Below are positions 12,601 to 22,647 of a stretch of DNA of 64,000 nucleotides, piece by piece. The stretch's first letter is position 1, and every line of letters begins with the position of its first letter. The DNA lies in the NCBI GenBank assembly GCA_950295325.1, contig OX485808.1, positions 13,580,501 through 13,644,500 on the forward strand, read 5' to 3'. The DNA is from Polytrichum commune (Eukaryota; Streptophyta; Polytrichopsida; Polytrichales; Polytrichaceae). A program made the position numbers and the translations under genes. The notes beneath the pieces are model-generated. The model did no database searches. It was not told the DNA's origin and was given only the letters and a program-made list of their open reading frames with translations.

Positions 12601-15600
12601 GAATCAGAGTCTTGAACAACAAATGACAAGTTTCCAGAGGGTGGGTACTATAAAACTACTACCTTAGAATTATACCTAGTGGTGTATAGTGTAATCATCT
12701 TATAATACATGCATTATTCTTATGTAACTATTACTAATGTGGGACATATTTAGGGGGGGGAGAAAAAAACCCATGCAATTATTACCATGTTATTTCAACA
12801 TTTTATTGAATCTGCATGATAATTTTGCCTCAGAAAGTTTTTGATGTATACCTCCGGATGCCAGCACACCCAATACTGGTCCCCATCAAGGTCACTGCCA
12901 GCCATTTCATCAGTGACGGAGCGTGGCCCTTGAGTCGAAAATACAATTCCATACGTGCCTTTGCCAACCACAGCTTCAATTGCCCTATTCCATACTGCTT
13001 CAAAAATATGGACGTCACCTGGATGAAGGCCAGGTGGCTTATACACCAATACTTTTGATCTGCAAATAGCACCATCCTCTCTGCAAGCAAACACAAAACT
13101 TTTGGGTTCATGTTGGAACAAAATAAGGGCCATTATACACTAAAGATTGAGGGCCCATGACATCCAAAAGCTCTCATTGGTGAAAAGTGCCAAGATTGTC
13201 CACTTCACTTCACACTAGCGCTCCAGGACCTAAAGGACCAAAGATGTTTGAATGGTAGAAACACCTATATGGATTCCTACATGGAATGCAATGGATAATG
13301 TTTCACGGTCTACCGGAATTTGCGTCAAACTCACCTCTTTGAGGTAGACGTACCACAAACCAAGAGACCATGACACTTCAAAATTTCACAACCCTTGATT
13401 TATTATGATTTATTTTGTGGAGGGGCCCACATTAATAGGACAGTAATGAAATAGCATTCGGTTGAGAGCCCAATCACATATATCTTTACACCACTCTTGA
13501 AGGCCCGTAACCACACAAATTTCAATCTCAATTTTCCTTGATACAGCCTTCGAATGACTTTCAAGGGCCTGCAATATATCACGGTAACAGCCCTTGGCCA
13601 TAGAGTAAAGTAGCCCCAACTACATGGCAAGTAGAAAATCAACAATTCATGGAATCGTAAGTTCTGGGACTCTTACAGAATTACAGCCACCTGGTTTCGT
13701 TGTAGCAATCCACTGGGGTCTGAACAGCCCATAAGGTACATTGATTTGCTTACTGGGACCTTTCCTTTTGCATACTCATGTAAACGGCCTTTCACCATAT
13801 CCCACAAAACTTTCTGCAGAAAGGGCTCATTTTTGGGCATCAACCCTGCCATTAGCATTTGACATGCCAGCTCTCCATTTGGGTTGTTCTCCTTGTTCTT
13901 TATGGCCACTTGCAGCCCACAATCCAATGAAAAATTGTCATAGATAGATAGGCTCACAAAAAACTTTTTGGATCCCACTAGCTCTGGTGAGGCTTGACTT
14001 CCTAACTAGGATACCACAATTTCTAAAAATGGGCCACGAGGAAAAGGCTGTATAGAAATGTATAACATTTTTATTCATTCACCTTCAAGGAGTATAAGAA
14101 ATGTTCTTAGCGAACCGTACTCTTCTCTCTGTTTCTATCACCCGTATAAAAATGAAATGAAATGAAATGTTCATTACAATTGATATGTCCAGTCACCTTT
14201 AAAGAATTACAAGTGAGAAAGATCTATATTGCACATGCTGAATCTAGTTTAAAACCAGTGTTGGACAGGTGTCTCATTTTTTCTGATACCATTTGGTTAT
14301 ATAAAATAAGGTTCTTTTTTTTAATACCAGTAGCGTACAGGTATTTGATGATATTTTTGCTTATTCTATAATTTGGGTCTATATACAATGCACGAACATT
14401 CATATCTAGGTAAAATTATCCTACTGTCAATATAATAGTAGAATGCCACTAAACCAAATAATAACTCGGGTATAGCAAGATTATCTCATCATGGGACTCC
14501 CACCAAGTATCAATATTTGACTGGTGCTACAATTTTAATACCGGTCAAGTAGGTTCTTTGATACCAATATAATTACTGTGTATTGATACCAGTCGTTCAC
14601 CTACATACCAGTCCAACATATCTAAAACCCAGACATTGGTTACATGATTAAGAAATTATTATACGTACCTTTGAATGCTGCCTTAACATTTGTAAAGCAA
14701 GTCCTGATCTTGTCCAGAGCAGATTCAGCAAACTGCATAAAAACCTCATCCTGTATCCCTCCTTGCTTCAAAAGGATAATAAGATGTTGAAACAGTTTCC
14801 CAGGTCTGGGCTTTCGACTGCCCAAACACCACACATAGAGATAAATGTGTAAGGTAATATGGGCCTCTCCATGCATAAATACATGTACATGAGCTACATA
14901 CTTTCATTTTGAGCTAATTGTGTGAAAGTGATCTTATCTAAAATCAACTTATTCTTCAAGTGCACTTTTTGAATTGGTTGGATATCTTAATGTTATTGAA
15001 GATTACGGTTCACATCCGCAGACTGAGTGCCCTTGGATGCAAATATATGCTTAGTGTATTGATCATCAATGTCACACTTGAGTATGATTTTATTTTTTCC
15101 TTGACATAAGATAATAAACTAAATAAAGTTTCAAACCTCCAAATATGAAAAGCATGAATTTAAGGCTTGGTGGGGCTCGTAGAATTGTGTATGCCTGTTG
15201 TACATTGAGCCCCTACATCCTTTTAAGGGTTAGCATGAACCTCGTTTGTGACTTTGCAAGCAGAACAAGAATCCCCAAGTGCATATTATCAACCACAACC
15301 TTGAAAATACTAAATTGATAAACCAGGTACCACAATACTACAAGTTTCAAAAAGCTCACCTTGTATTGCAAAGTTCCAAAGAGTTAAAGGTGGGAGATTT
15401 GAGTGCATCATCTCGCTTGACTTTTAGCATAGAATCTCGAACTTGGATGGTGTTCTCCGGAAGCTTAAGATTGAAGTCACAACACAGCCACCAAGAGCCA
15501 AAGAAGAAATCTTAGGATCAACTACTAGAATAGCATGGTAAGATATAATCATATTGTAGGGATGTGCAAACCAAGCAATAGTGTCAAGAAAGTGAAATGC

Positions 15601-18600
15601 TTTTTAAGTAAAGAAATATCTAAAAGCATAAGGCATACCAGGCAGTTCACTAGAAGGACACCTTTCCAGACATTTCCGTTGTAAAATAAGCGCTTTTGCA
15701 TCATCAACGGGTACTCCTGCAACATCAAAAGTGCAAATCCTTTATTGTAACCTCTTAATAAGAATTAAAAATCTTATCCATGAACTCTAAAATCAAACAA
15801 CTCAGATAGGTATAGAAGAAGCACCTGTTTGTCCTTCTCTGGCCGCTTGACACCCTTTATAACAATCTCTTGACAAAGCATAGCCAGGTTTTTTGAAATG
15901 TAACCAACACCATCAGTGTGGATTAATGGCTTTCCATTTACATCCCGTACAATATCACCTTTCTCATCCTGAGATATTCAAGAAATTTCAGGAAATTGTC
16001 ATAATCAGAAATCAAGAGAAATACTATGAACGCTTAAAGGTCTGAAAGGCCAATCTGGGCGTCAAGATGTCATACAAAGGGGTTTAAGAATACTTCTTGA
16101 TAGTTTCAGCTTAAAGTGTCAAAAGTAAATAAATTATAGGGAAATCTTAATTCCTACTTATGAGCTAGATTCAAATACAGACCATGTATAACTAATCACC
16201 ATTGTCGCATTTGACTTTATTTTCACTTTCTTTCTATCTTACATAGGTTGTGCTAAATATGGATCAATACCATAGACCAAATAGAAAAATATTTGAACAC
16301 TTGTTGGGGTTTGTACAGATCATCACGTATATATATAAACACACTCCAGTCCTTTAAGGGTTGATGACTGATGATTCTAGTGGCTTGCATACTTTTGATA
16401 TGTTTCATAGTTTTCTAGTTCACTGCACTAGTTTCAAACATGAACTCCAATTGCACAAGATGAAAGTAAGAAATTTGCATCCGCAAAAAGAGGGGGCGAC
16501 ATTTACCAGGCAGTAGATATCCTCAATTTCCTCCACCTTGATATTCTTGAAATTGGTGATAATTTGAGATGTTTCTGACAACGCAAGTTGATATCTGTAC
16601 ATGCACAAAAATCTAATAATAAATCATACCAGCCTAGCAGTATAAGCACACAAACTCAAGAAGGCTACCTGTGAGTTTATAATCAATATTTTATCAAACT
16701 AAAGAGGTATGAAGCACTCTTTTTCAAGATGATGAAATAAATACCTTGAAATAGATTTAGCCAATGTCGGCACTGTTGCATGCATTAAAAATGCACGTGC
16801 TTCAGCGATATTTTTGAAGCTTCGGTATCTTTCATTGTGTATGTCAAAAGAAGCGCAAGATTCTAAGCTTATAAATATACACTTCACCCCATAAGTGTGG
16901 TTTTTTGTTACACCCTGCTTCTTCTTCGCTTGTGCATCCTTGTATCCTGTATACCAAAAACCATCCAACCAAAATTAACCGAGAAGATTCAGATATTCCT
17001 AAGCTAAAATGAAATTTCGTGAACAAAATTTAAAGGCATATTGACTCTTGCATCTTGCAGAACAGAAGTGGAAAGATTAGCGTACCATAAAAAACGAATC
17101 TCTTTAATCCACATAGGATTCCACCTTTCGCCAATGCACAATACCTGTCCCGAATGACATGGTCATTCTTACCAATGTCTTCAAAATTAACTCTCAAAAC
17201 ATTCTCTTCATTAAATGCTCGCTGGAGTGGAGTACTCCCAGGTTCCATGAGAGGCCCCTGTTCCACGCCAAATAACAACTGAGGTTCCAAATACCAAGTA
17301 CACTAAATAGTCCTATTAGTGTGTGTGAAAAATTAATGTGGACCACTCTAATTGTCTAGTCGGGTTGGAGTCAGGTTGGAAATAACATGGGTCCAAGTTA
17401 GGGTGTGCATATTACACACCTCTCATTTCATGTTGCAACTCTAAATTTGGACCTTTGGCTGAAGACACAATGATGTGTGGGAATATGGAGGACACAGAGT
17501 GATGATACCGAAAATTTACAATCTCCATTGCGGTTGACATCACAATTGAATACCAAGTGACATTCTTCTGCCTTGGACCAATCTCTCTGCATGGAAAACA
17601 AGATCCATAAGTTCAAGCTGGCAAAAGGTACAAAATATCTACTAGCAAGCCTGATCTAATTTAGCAGATTTAAACTGGCAATGCTCACAATGTTAGATCA
17701 TAACAGTACATTGTACCATAGACTCCATCGTGCACCTTAAGAGTGTGAGGCGAACGATCGACTTGATGAAATAGTCGATTGTCAATTTCTCTTCCTGACA
17801 TGTCCTTCAGCTCTTTTAGCTCCGACACTGCGGGCAATGCTTGTGATCTGCAAAAAAAAAAACACCCAATTAATTGACTTCCATGCTCCCAAAATTGTAA
17901 AACACTACTAATTATGATTTTGGGAAGAGCAACCTGCAATGACATGACACGGGCTTTTAAAAACATTAAACAAAGGGCTTCAGCAGAAAACATTTATTAC
18001 TCAAGAATCAAAAATTGCTTGACAAAAGAAAGGTCTTCAAACAATTGTATCTGGTCAGTCATTTCAGGCCAATTTATTAACTACCATATTCCCAAAATCA
18101 TAACCCTACTGATAATGATATCGGGATAGCAACCCACAATGAAATGACACAGGCTTCTGAGAACGTTAAACACAAGCCTTCAGCAGAAGCATTTCTTACT
18201 CTGCTGCATGATCATGGATCAAAAATCACTCTCCAAGCAATTTTACTTGGTCAGTCATTTCAGGCCAATTGATTAACTTTCATGTTCCAAAATCATAACC
18301 CTACTAATTATGATGTTGGGAACAACAAACCGCAAAGAAATGACACAGGCTTTTGAAAACATGAAGCAGAAGCCTTCAGCAGAGACATATCTTACTCTGT
18401 CGCATGATCAAGGATCAAAAATCGCTTGACAAAAGATAGTTCTCCAAACATTTGTACTTGCTCAGTCATTTCAGGCCAGATGAACTCAGATTTCCCTCCA
18501 CTTAAGGCTGAAGGTTGAAAGTGATGCACTTGCTGATCAAGTTTTCCCTCTTGCATTTGCGGCTCGGATTTAGGAACCAAGATATCAGATATACTTGTGT

Positions 18601-20147
18601 GTGCAGCTGCCATAGAACCATCAGAGGTTCGACACCATGAAGGCTGAAAGTGATGCACATGCTGATCAAGTTTACCCTCTTGAATTTGCGGCTCAGTTTT
18701 AGGAACAAGCAAATCAGATCTACTTGTATGTGCAGCAGCCATAGAACCACCAGATGTTTGACACCGTGAAGGCTGAAAGTGTTGCACATGCTGATCAAGT
18801 TTACCCTCTTGAATTTGCGGCTCAGTTTTAGGAACAAGCAAAACAGATCTACTTGTATGTGCAGCAGCCATAGAACCACCAGATGTTTGACACCGCAAGG
18901 CTTGTGGACTTGAAGGCACGTCACAAGTTGAGTTGAAAAGCACATCAAGCTTTCGAGGAATAATAACGGGCAGTACATTATTATTCATCTCCAAATTTAC
19001 AGCAGCCTTGCCTACACAATTTCCTTCACTTCTTGGAGTACTCGTGATTTTGACACACTTCTTTTGTGCACTTGATGGCGTATTCGCACGTGACGGTGTG
19101 TCAGGAATATGTTCTGGAGAGAACATTCCTTCATTTGAAGGACCTGTATTACTGATACTTGTGCCAGGGGCACTCCCTTGACTAGATTTTGGGAGTGATG
19201 ACATTGCAACTAATTTCTCGGTATCTTGAAACACAAAGGCTCCCGATCTACTTGTGAGTTGTGGTACATTTAAAGTATTATCACCCTGCACAGAATTAAG
19301 GTAAACAAGTCTCAAACAGCCACTTTTAGCTCTGCACCCACTTCTTATACGACATGACACACATTGCAATTAGTGCAAGATGATTAGCAAATACAAATCA
19401 TGTCCATGGCCACTTTCCTCATAATTGTTTGGAGCTCATATGAATGATCTTATTCATTATCAAAGTGAAGTTTCTCTTTCTCATTAAACTATCATATAGC
19501 CATCACCCCCCACCCCACCCCATTTATGTTGAGCCTAGAAATGGTTAACTTCCTTTGAGTATGTATTCGAGCACGTAATCCAATATCTTTTAAATAAGTG
19601 AAACCTTTTTGGTTCTATTCTTACATCACCTAATCACACACCACTCAAATATAGATGTCCATTTAAGATTTGTAAACAAATTGGGCCTGCTTACCTTACG
19701 TTTTGCTGGAGTGATGATATTCTCGATATCAATCGACAATAACGCCTCGTCGCACAAATCATTAATTCCATTAGCCCCACCCCTCAATCTTACTTCTCCA
19801 ATTGCAAGTGGTTGCAAAGGTGATTGCTGCAAATTCGCAGCACTTTGGCACGGCGACTTCGACCCACTGATGACTACACCTGCAGAGCTTGAGATTTTGG
19901 TGCTTGGAGACTCCTCAAAACTCATCATTTCTTTATTCACCATGTATGTGATAAATGCGTTTAGATTATGGATTTTGTGGATCTTTGTGAGATTTGCAAG
20001 TACCCGCACCGACTTCTCTTCCCCTAAATCTCTCAACTTCGACCGGGCGATGGCGTCGATTGGCCTCAACATGTGACGTTGGTAGAGCTCCATCAGGCGA
20101 TTCTCGACACTCGGAGGCAGTTGAATATCCCCCCTTGTTGAGTTCAT
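9375..20147 (-). CDS. RNA-dependent RNA polymerase, RDR gamma (RDR3/4/5)-like, 18 exons
   Basis: Cellular RNA-dependent RNA polymerase, the enzyme that makes double-stranded RNA from single-stranded templates in plant RNA silencing. Hand-joined exons (5' to 3'): 20147-19695, 19285-18396, 17847-17736, 17586-17509, 17257-17086, 16946-16745, 16594-16507, 15968-15825, 15716-15639, 15463-15360, 14817-14669, 13908-13691, 13076-12852, 12117-11975, 11681-11522, 10957-10732, 10428-10256, 9611-9375. Every junction is GT-AG, phases match, and the total is 3852 bases (1283 codons plus stop) with no internal stop. The N-terminal helical region, the IHTDGVGYIS motif (about 681-690), the catalytic DLDGD (958-962) and the YPHYMEK segment follow the family order. 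The ends look like RDR3/4/5 of angiosperms, but that class normally carries DFDGD. Exon 2 adds about 250 residues of Ser/Pro/Thr-rich, repeat-bearing sequence. The family call is secure; subclass and exact junctions of exons 3, 13 and 16 are less so. Confidence 0.93.
10256..10428 (-). CDS. RDR exon 17 (residues 1148-1205)
   Basis: It reads VEIVLDRTFACEGYETYYNQ, WNAHFLAYKRKTRDGLSKSD and SDKLIAEYRK, from GATGCAG to GTACAC. Confidence 0.87.
10732..10957 (-). CDS. RDR exon 16 (residues 1073-1148)
   Basis: It contains CRQYPHYMEKNKDEADQESG and ISDSILGKLYDLVKSEDHN. The acceptor CAACAG/GTCAGA was preferred over a second one 24 bases downstream because spacing to YPHYMEK then fits the family. The donor ATG/GTGTGT keeps phase with exon 17. 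Confidence 0.8.
11522..11681 (-). CDS. RDR exon 15 (residues 1019-1072)
   Basis: It encodes SIKGMAANSWLAQADYVMTS, EKEKASVMERISQLVDLFYK and AVDADKSGEK, from GTGGCAG to GTTAGT. Confidence 0.87.
11975..12117 (-). CDS. RDR exon 14 (residues 972-1019)
   Basis: It starts IVDNFTPSAPWEAPNEPTSA after GATGCAG and runs on through KRPLDEDEFERKHLDKYLEA and RFNP to GTATGA. The NFxPSxPW motif follows the catalytic block in this family. Confidence 0.88.
12118..12851. other. RDR intron 13
   Basis: A 734-base intron with short ORFs on both strands, none resembling a protein family. A G-run lies near 12750. Confidence 0.5.
12852..13076 (-). CDS. RDR exon 13 (residues 897-971, catalytic DLDGD)
   Basis: It encodes VLVYKPPGLHPGDVHIFEAV, YGIVFSTQGPRSVTDEMAG and the catalytic SDLDGDQYWVCWHPE; the three aspartates of DLDGD (12879-12893) bind the metal ions. 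The acceptor was set at AGAG before GATGGT because only this keeps phase with exon 12. The donor is GTATAC. Confidence 0.93.
13140..13340 (+). repeat. Repeat in RDR intron 12, related to 43745-43930
   Basis: Shared words include CTCATTGGTG, AGATTGTCCA, CACTTCACA and CCGGAATT in the same order and orientation as at 43745-43930. A separate ORF at 13403-13645 in this intron has no recognised relatives and is probably not coding. Confidence 0.55.
13691..13908 (-). CDS. RDR exon 12 (residues 824-896)
   Basis: It starts AIKNKENNPNGELACQMLMA after CTGCAAG and includes LHEYAKGKVPVSKSMYLMGC and SDPSGLLQRNQ, ending before GTGGCT. The YLMG-DP-G-L-RNQ block leads into the catalytic exon. Confidence 0.92.
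14669..14817 (-). CDS. RDR exon 11 (residues 774-824)
   Basis: It reads RKPRPGKLFQHLIILLKQGG and IQDEVFMQFAESALDKIRTC then FTNVKAAFK, from GGGCAG to GTACGT. Confidence 0.87.
15360..15463 (-). CDS. RDR exon 10 (residues 740-774)
   Basis: It encodes LPENTIQVRDSMLKVKRDDA and LKSPTFNSLELCNT, from a TTAAG acceptor to GTGAGC. The TIQVRDSMLKV and FNSLE segments fit the family core. Confidence 0.87.
15639..15716 (-). CDS. RDR exon 9 (residues 714-739)
   Basis: A 26-codon exon reads EYPLMMQKRLFYNGNVWKGV and LLVNCL, bounded by TTGCAG and GTATGC; the QxRLFYxG...KGxxLV pattern is typical of the core. Confidence 0.88.
15825..15968 (-). CDS. RDR exon 8 (residues 666-713, IHTDGVGYIS motif)
   Basis: It reads DEKGDIVRDVNGKPLIHTDG and VGYISKNLAMLCQEIVIKGV. 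The HTDG-GYIS motif is one of the most conserved blocks of cellular RNA-dependent RNA polymerases. The borders are TCTCAG and GTGCTT. Confidence 0.93.
16507..16594 (-). CDS. RDR exon 7 (residues 636-665)
   Basis: An 88-base exon encodes YQLALSETSQIITNFKNIKV and EEIEDIYCL, bounded by GTACAG and GTAAAT. Confidence 0.86.
16745..16946 (-). CDS. RDR exon 6 (residues 569-636)
   Basis: It begins YKDAQAKKKQGVTKNHTYGV after TATACAG and contains IFISLESCASFDIHNERYRS, then LAKSIS before GTATTT. Confidence 0.88.
17086..17257 (-). CDS. RDR exon 5 (residues 512-569)
   Basis: The exon starts GPLMEPGSTPLQRAFNEENV after AACAG, includes LRVNFEDIGKNDHVIRDRY, and ends at KRFVFYG in phase 1 before GTACGC. Confidence 0.88.
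17258..17508. other. RDR intron 4 with MITE-like fragment
   Basis: Around 17295-17400 the intron holds TACACTAAATAGTCC and ATTAATGTGGACCAC, words shared with the inverted-repeat element at 59206-59572. Ends could not be fixed, so it is a probable fragment of that family. Confidence 0.45.
17509..17586 (-). CDS. RDR exon 4 (residues 486-511)
   Basis: A 26-codon exon reads RDWSKAEECHLVFNCDVNRN and GDCKFS, between CATGCAG and GTATCA. It corresponds to the conserved segment just before the GPL...LQR motif of plant RDR proteins. Confidence 0.82.
17736..17847 (-). CDS. RDR exon 3 (residues 448-485)
   Basis: The acceptor TTTGCAG precedes ATCACAAGC; the exon reads SQALPAVSELKELKDMSGRE then VDRSPHTLK and stops at the donor AAG/GTGCAC. 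This donor was chosen because it alone keeps phase 0 with exon 4. An open frame continues to about 17689. Confidence 0.75.
17860..18490 (-). repeat. About 200-bp tandem repeats spanning the 3' end of RDR exon 2 and intron 2
   Basis: Three diverged copies with a period near 200 bp repeat the block TCAGTCATTTCAGGCCA (exon 2 on the complementary strand), the donor-site region and the following intron sequence (TAACCCTACTAATTATGAT). Copies start near 17866, 18069 and 18268. The copy used as exon 2 is the 18400-18490 one. The middle copy keeps a donor-like TCTTAC (GTAAGA) near 18197. Confidence 0.8.
18396..19285 (-). CDS. RDR exon 2 (residues 152-448, low-complexity insert with repeats)
   Basis: The acceptor is CTGTGCAG before GGTGATAAT and the donor is GTAAGA after GCGACAGA. 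Most of the exon is Ser/Thr/Pro-rich and probably disordered. Residues equivalent to 18506-18892 are three tandem 43-residue units (SGGSMAAAHTSRS, LVPKTEPQIQEGKLDQH, HHFQPS). The final part, EFIWPEMTEQVQMFGELSF and KRFLILDHATE, rejoins the conserved RDR core. Confidence 0.88.
18506..18892 (-). repeat. Three in-frame 129-bp tandem repeats in RDR exon 2
   Basis: Each 129-bp unit encodes 43 residues with core LVPKTEPQIQEGKLDQ. The two upstream units are nearly identical and the third is more diverged (LVPKSEPQMQEGKLDQ). The repeat length is a multiple of three, so copy-number change keeps the frame. Confidence 0.92.
19370..19540 (+). repeat. TTCATTATCAAAGTGAAG repeat family, copy 3 (RDR intron 1)
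   Basis: This copy sits inside intron 1 (19286-19694), antisense to the gene. It is followed by a C-rich run near 19505. It matches 3310-3480 in the same orientation. Confidence 0.62.
19695..20147 (-). CDS. RDR exon 1 (residues 1-151, start codon)
   Basis: The ATG at 20147 opens MNSTRGDIQLPPSVENRL. The exon continues with RSKLRDLGEEKSVRVLANL and FITYMVNKEM, the alpha-helical N-terminal domain found in RDR3/4/5-type proteins. It ends in phase 0 at AAG before GTAAGC. The next in-frame upstream codons do not extend this family similarity, so this start was chosen. Confidence 0.88.
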
Positions 20148-22640
20148 GATACAAAGATATGTGCCGCAACACTAACGACAAAATCCCACAAAATTGGTCT
20201 TCACAAACCCCTACCTATCCTCACATTCTAGCCTCCTCCATTATGTGTTTCTATCCAAGTGTGCTGAAAACAGCCTGAGACAGTCCTTTTGTGAACCCCA
20301 ATCGGACCATCACCCCACTACAATAATTGGGCATACATAATCGAACATAGGTAGCCATCACAATAATATCTGCAACTTACTCTCTCTTTTCTTGGGTTGA
20401 ACTCGCACAAGCTCGTCCCGAGTGCGATGCTTGAAGGCCACAACTTCAGGTGTGACATATCTGTAAGTCCAAAAAATTAGACACTGATCACTTAACTTGA
20501 ACATCAGTCTGGACATTGAGGCCACTGCATCCACAACGTGGGCCACTTCATGATGATCAATACCAAACCCAAGGATCAATTTAACATAGTATTCTTCACA
20601 ATCAAAGAAATCCTCAAATATCTGGCCCCAGGGTAGTCCTATGAACCTTACCCAGAAAAGCATGATATCAAGTATAACATAACATATTTAAGTAGCCTAT
20701 TTAGGTTCCAATGCAAATGGCATAATTCTAAGGTAATCCGGATAACCAGAGAATGATTCCATTGGGGATGCATCTCTTCATTCGATTTTACATTAAAGAA
20801 GGATTTGTGTCCAAAGATAAGCAACAACGAGGTGTCGACTACTGAGAGATTAATGTTACTTGATTATGCAAGTACTCAAGGACCTTGATTCTTGAGATAT
20901 ATTCTTGCAGCTAGCATAGAATGAGAACATCCTTTCACATGCTTAAGAATACTATTGAGGTGCACATAAGTACCTAAGTAGAATATCAGGTGAAGGTGGT
21001 GATGTAACCCAGGATATAGACGTGAAATCCACTAATACCACTATTTTGACAAAGTCCAATTTTATCGTCAAATCCTTGCTTTTATCATGGATCCACATCA
21101 TATGCTTTGTTAGCACTCCAAGCTCGTTTGAAGAAAACATTAGGATGAAGCTTGCAACGATTGGGAACATCTTGTTGTTTGAAGTGGGAAGGCTGAGCAC
21201 TCGAGATTAACTAGTCATAAGGCAATTATTAATTGTTGTTTTATCAGTGTGTCCAATGGTCAATACTTTGAGGTTTGTGAACTAACCAATGGTGTTTGCA
21301 AGAATTGTCTTGCATTGCGTCTCTGAAAAGTCTGAGTTCATCTTTATCAAACTCAACCTTATTAAAAAACAATAGCAAACCGCGTCAGGACCAAATCTTG
21401 ACACCAGATCCCTGGGCTCTTGTGTCACCCAAAGACTTTCCGATTTTCAAGCCATCCTGCAATTACAAGTTCCATCATTCAGTCCCTGCGTATAATAAAC
21501 ATAAACTTTGAGAATTTTTGTTTCAAGTTGCACGATTCCGGGTCCGCTCCAAAGGTGATTATGACTGAATCTGCAATTCTAGCACATATAAATTCTATTG
21601 AAGTATTTCAGCGTGTATTTAAACCTTGTACACGCGGAAGGGAGATCGCACAAAATTGGGCTTGGAAAACCTTGCACCCTGTGTGGTCTCCCAACTCATC
21701 CTGCCAGGAATTTAGGAACAGCATTCTACTGACAATTCCCGGATTATGGCCGAACATGTGACCATAGTCAAAGCTGAAACCTAAATTCTTTAACCATCTT
21801 TGCAGCAGGATTTCCTCATTGAGAGCTCGCCTAATTCATAGCATTCTTAGCATGTTTATGAATTCAAGAATAACTTTAAGAATCAAGGTCTTTGCTTACG
21901 TGGATGAATGCCAAGCATGATCAAGTGGCAGTCTCTCACTAGTGAACACCTTATTGTTCCATATCTTCGGACAAAGCCAAAAATAATCCCACCGAGTATA
22001 TAAAAACTCTTCAAGATGCTTATCTAGGGAGACACCCACTACACCACTTCAAAATGCTGTGTTAATAATGAGCAAACATCAACATCCAGCTTGCAATTGA
22101 TTCATAAATCACTAAATCCTAAACCCTAAACCGCATCAACTCATGGAACTGGCACAAAGGTTTCCATCAAACAAAAGCTGGAGTACATTTTGAATTATAA
22201 GCGATGATGAGGAGATCTACCTTACAAAACCATAAATGCGGCCTTTGAGAAGAATCTCCATGATTGCAAGAATGTAAAGTCTGCTGTGACATTCATCAAC
22301 AATCTTACAAATGAGGTTTGGCTATGGAGGACACATCGTGGTCGACCAGATTGCTTCCCACAGTTTTGCATTAAGATCAGAAATCCACAACAACAATGGT
22401 TGGATAATTTGTGACGATGAACTTGAGGTGGTGGTGATCATCATCATCTCCGGCCCCATATGAATGGAATCGTGAGCATCGACCAAGTCCAAACCCTCTT
22501 GTCGGAACTTATTGAAAAAATCCTATCATCTTCTGGCAATCACTCGACATTACTAAGCGATCAGGATTGTCCGGTGACACTTGTGACATTAGATAACATT
22601 TCCTAACATTTGGAACCTTCTGTAAGTACTATAAGTACAG
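20148..22640 (-). pseudogene. Upstream region of RDR; possible exons of an unrecognised, broken gene (about 20358-21780)
   Basis: Two minus-strand segments look coding. 20358-20663 reads GQIFEDFFDCEEYYVKLIL and VVDAVASMSRLMFKLSDQC. Near 21457 a strong acceptor (TTGTAATTGCAG) opens a frame reading DGLKIGKSLGDTRAQGSG, then after one stop NKVEFDKDELRLFRDAMQ. A further open stretch at 20952-21200 could be another exon. I do not recognise the family. The internal stop suggests a decayed gene, though a missed intron is possible. The RDR promoter must lie in the 5' part of this interval; no clear TATA box was chosen. Confidence 0.3.
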
Positions 22641-22647
22641 ATAGATA

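Noticed and set aside
13403-13645. Extra RDR exon in intron 12
   Set aside because: Exons 12 and 13 join in phase and match family spacing without it, and neither of its two overlapping frames resembles the polymerase.
17689-17735. Extension of RDR exon 3 to a GTGAGC donor
   Set aside because: It would end in a phase incompatible with exon 4; the AAG/GTGCAC donor keeps the frame.
18502-18978. 158-codon minus-strand ORF overlapping RDR exon 2
   Set aside because: It is the out-of-frame reading of the 129-bp repeats; the frame in phase with exons 1 and 3 is the other one.
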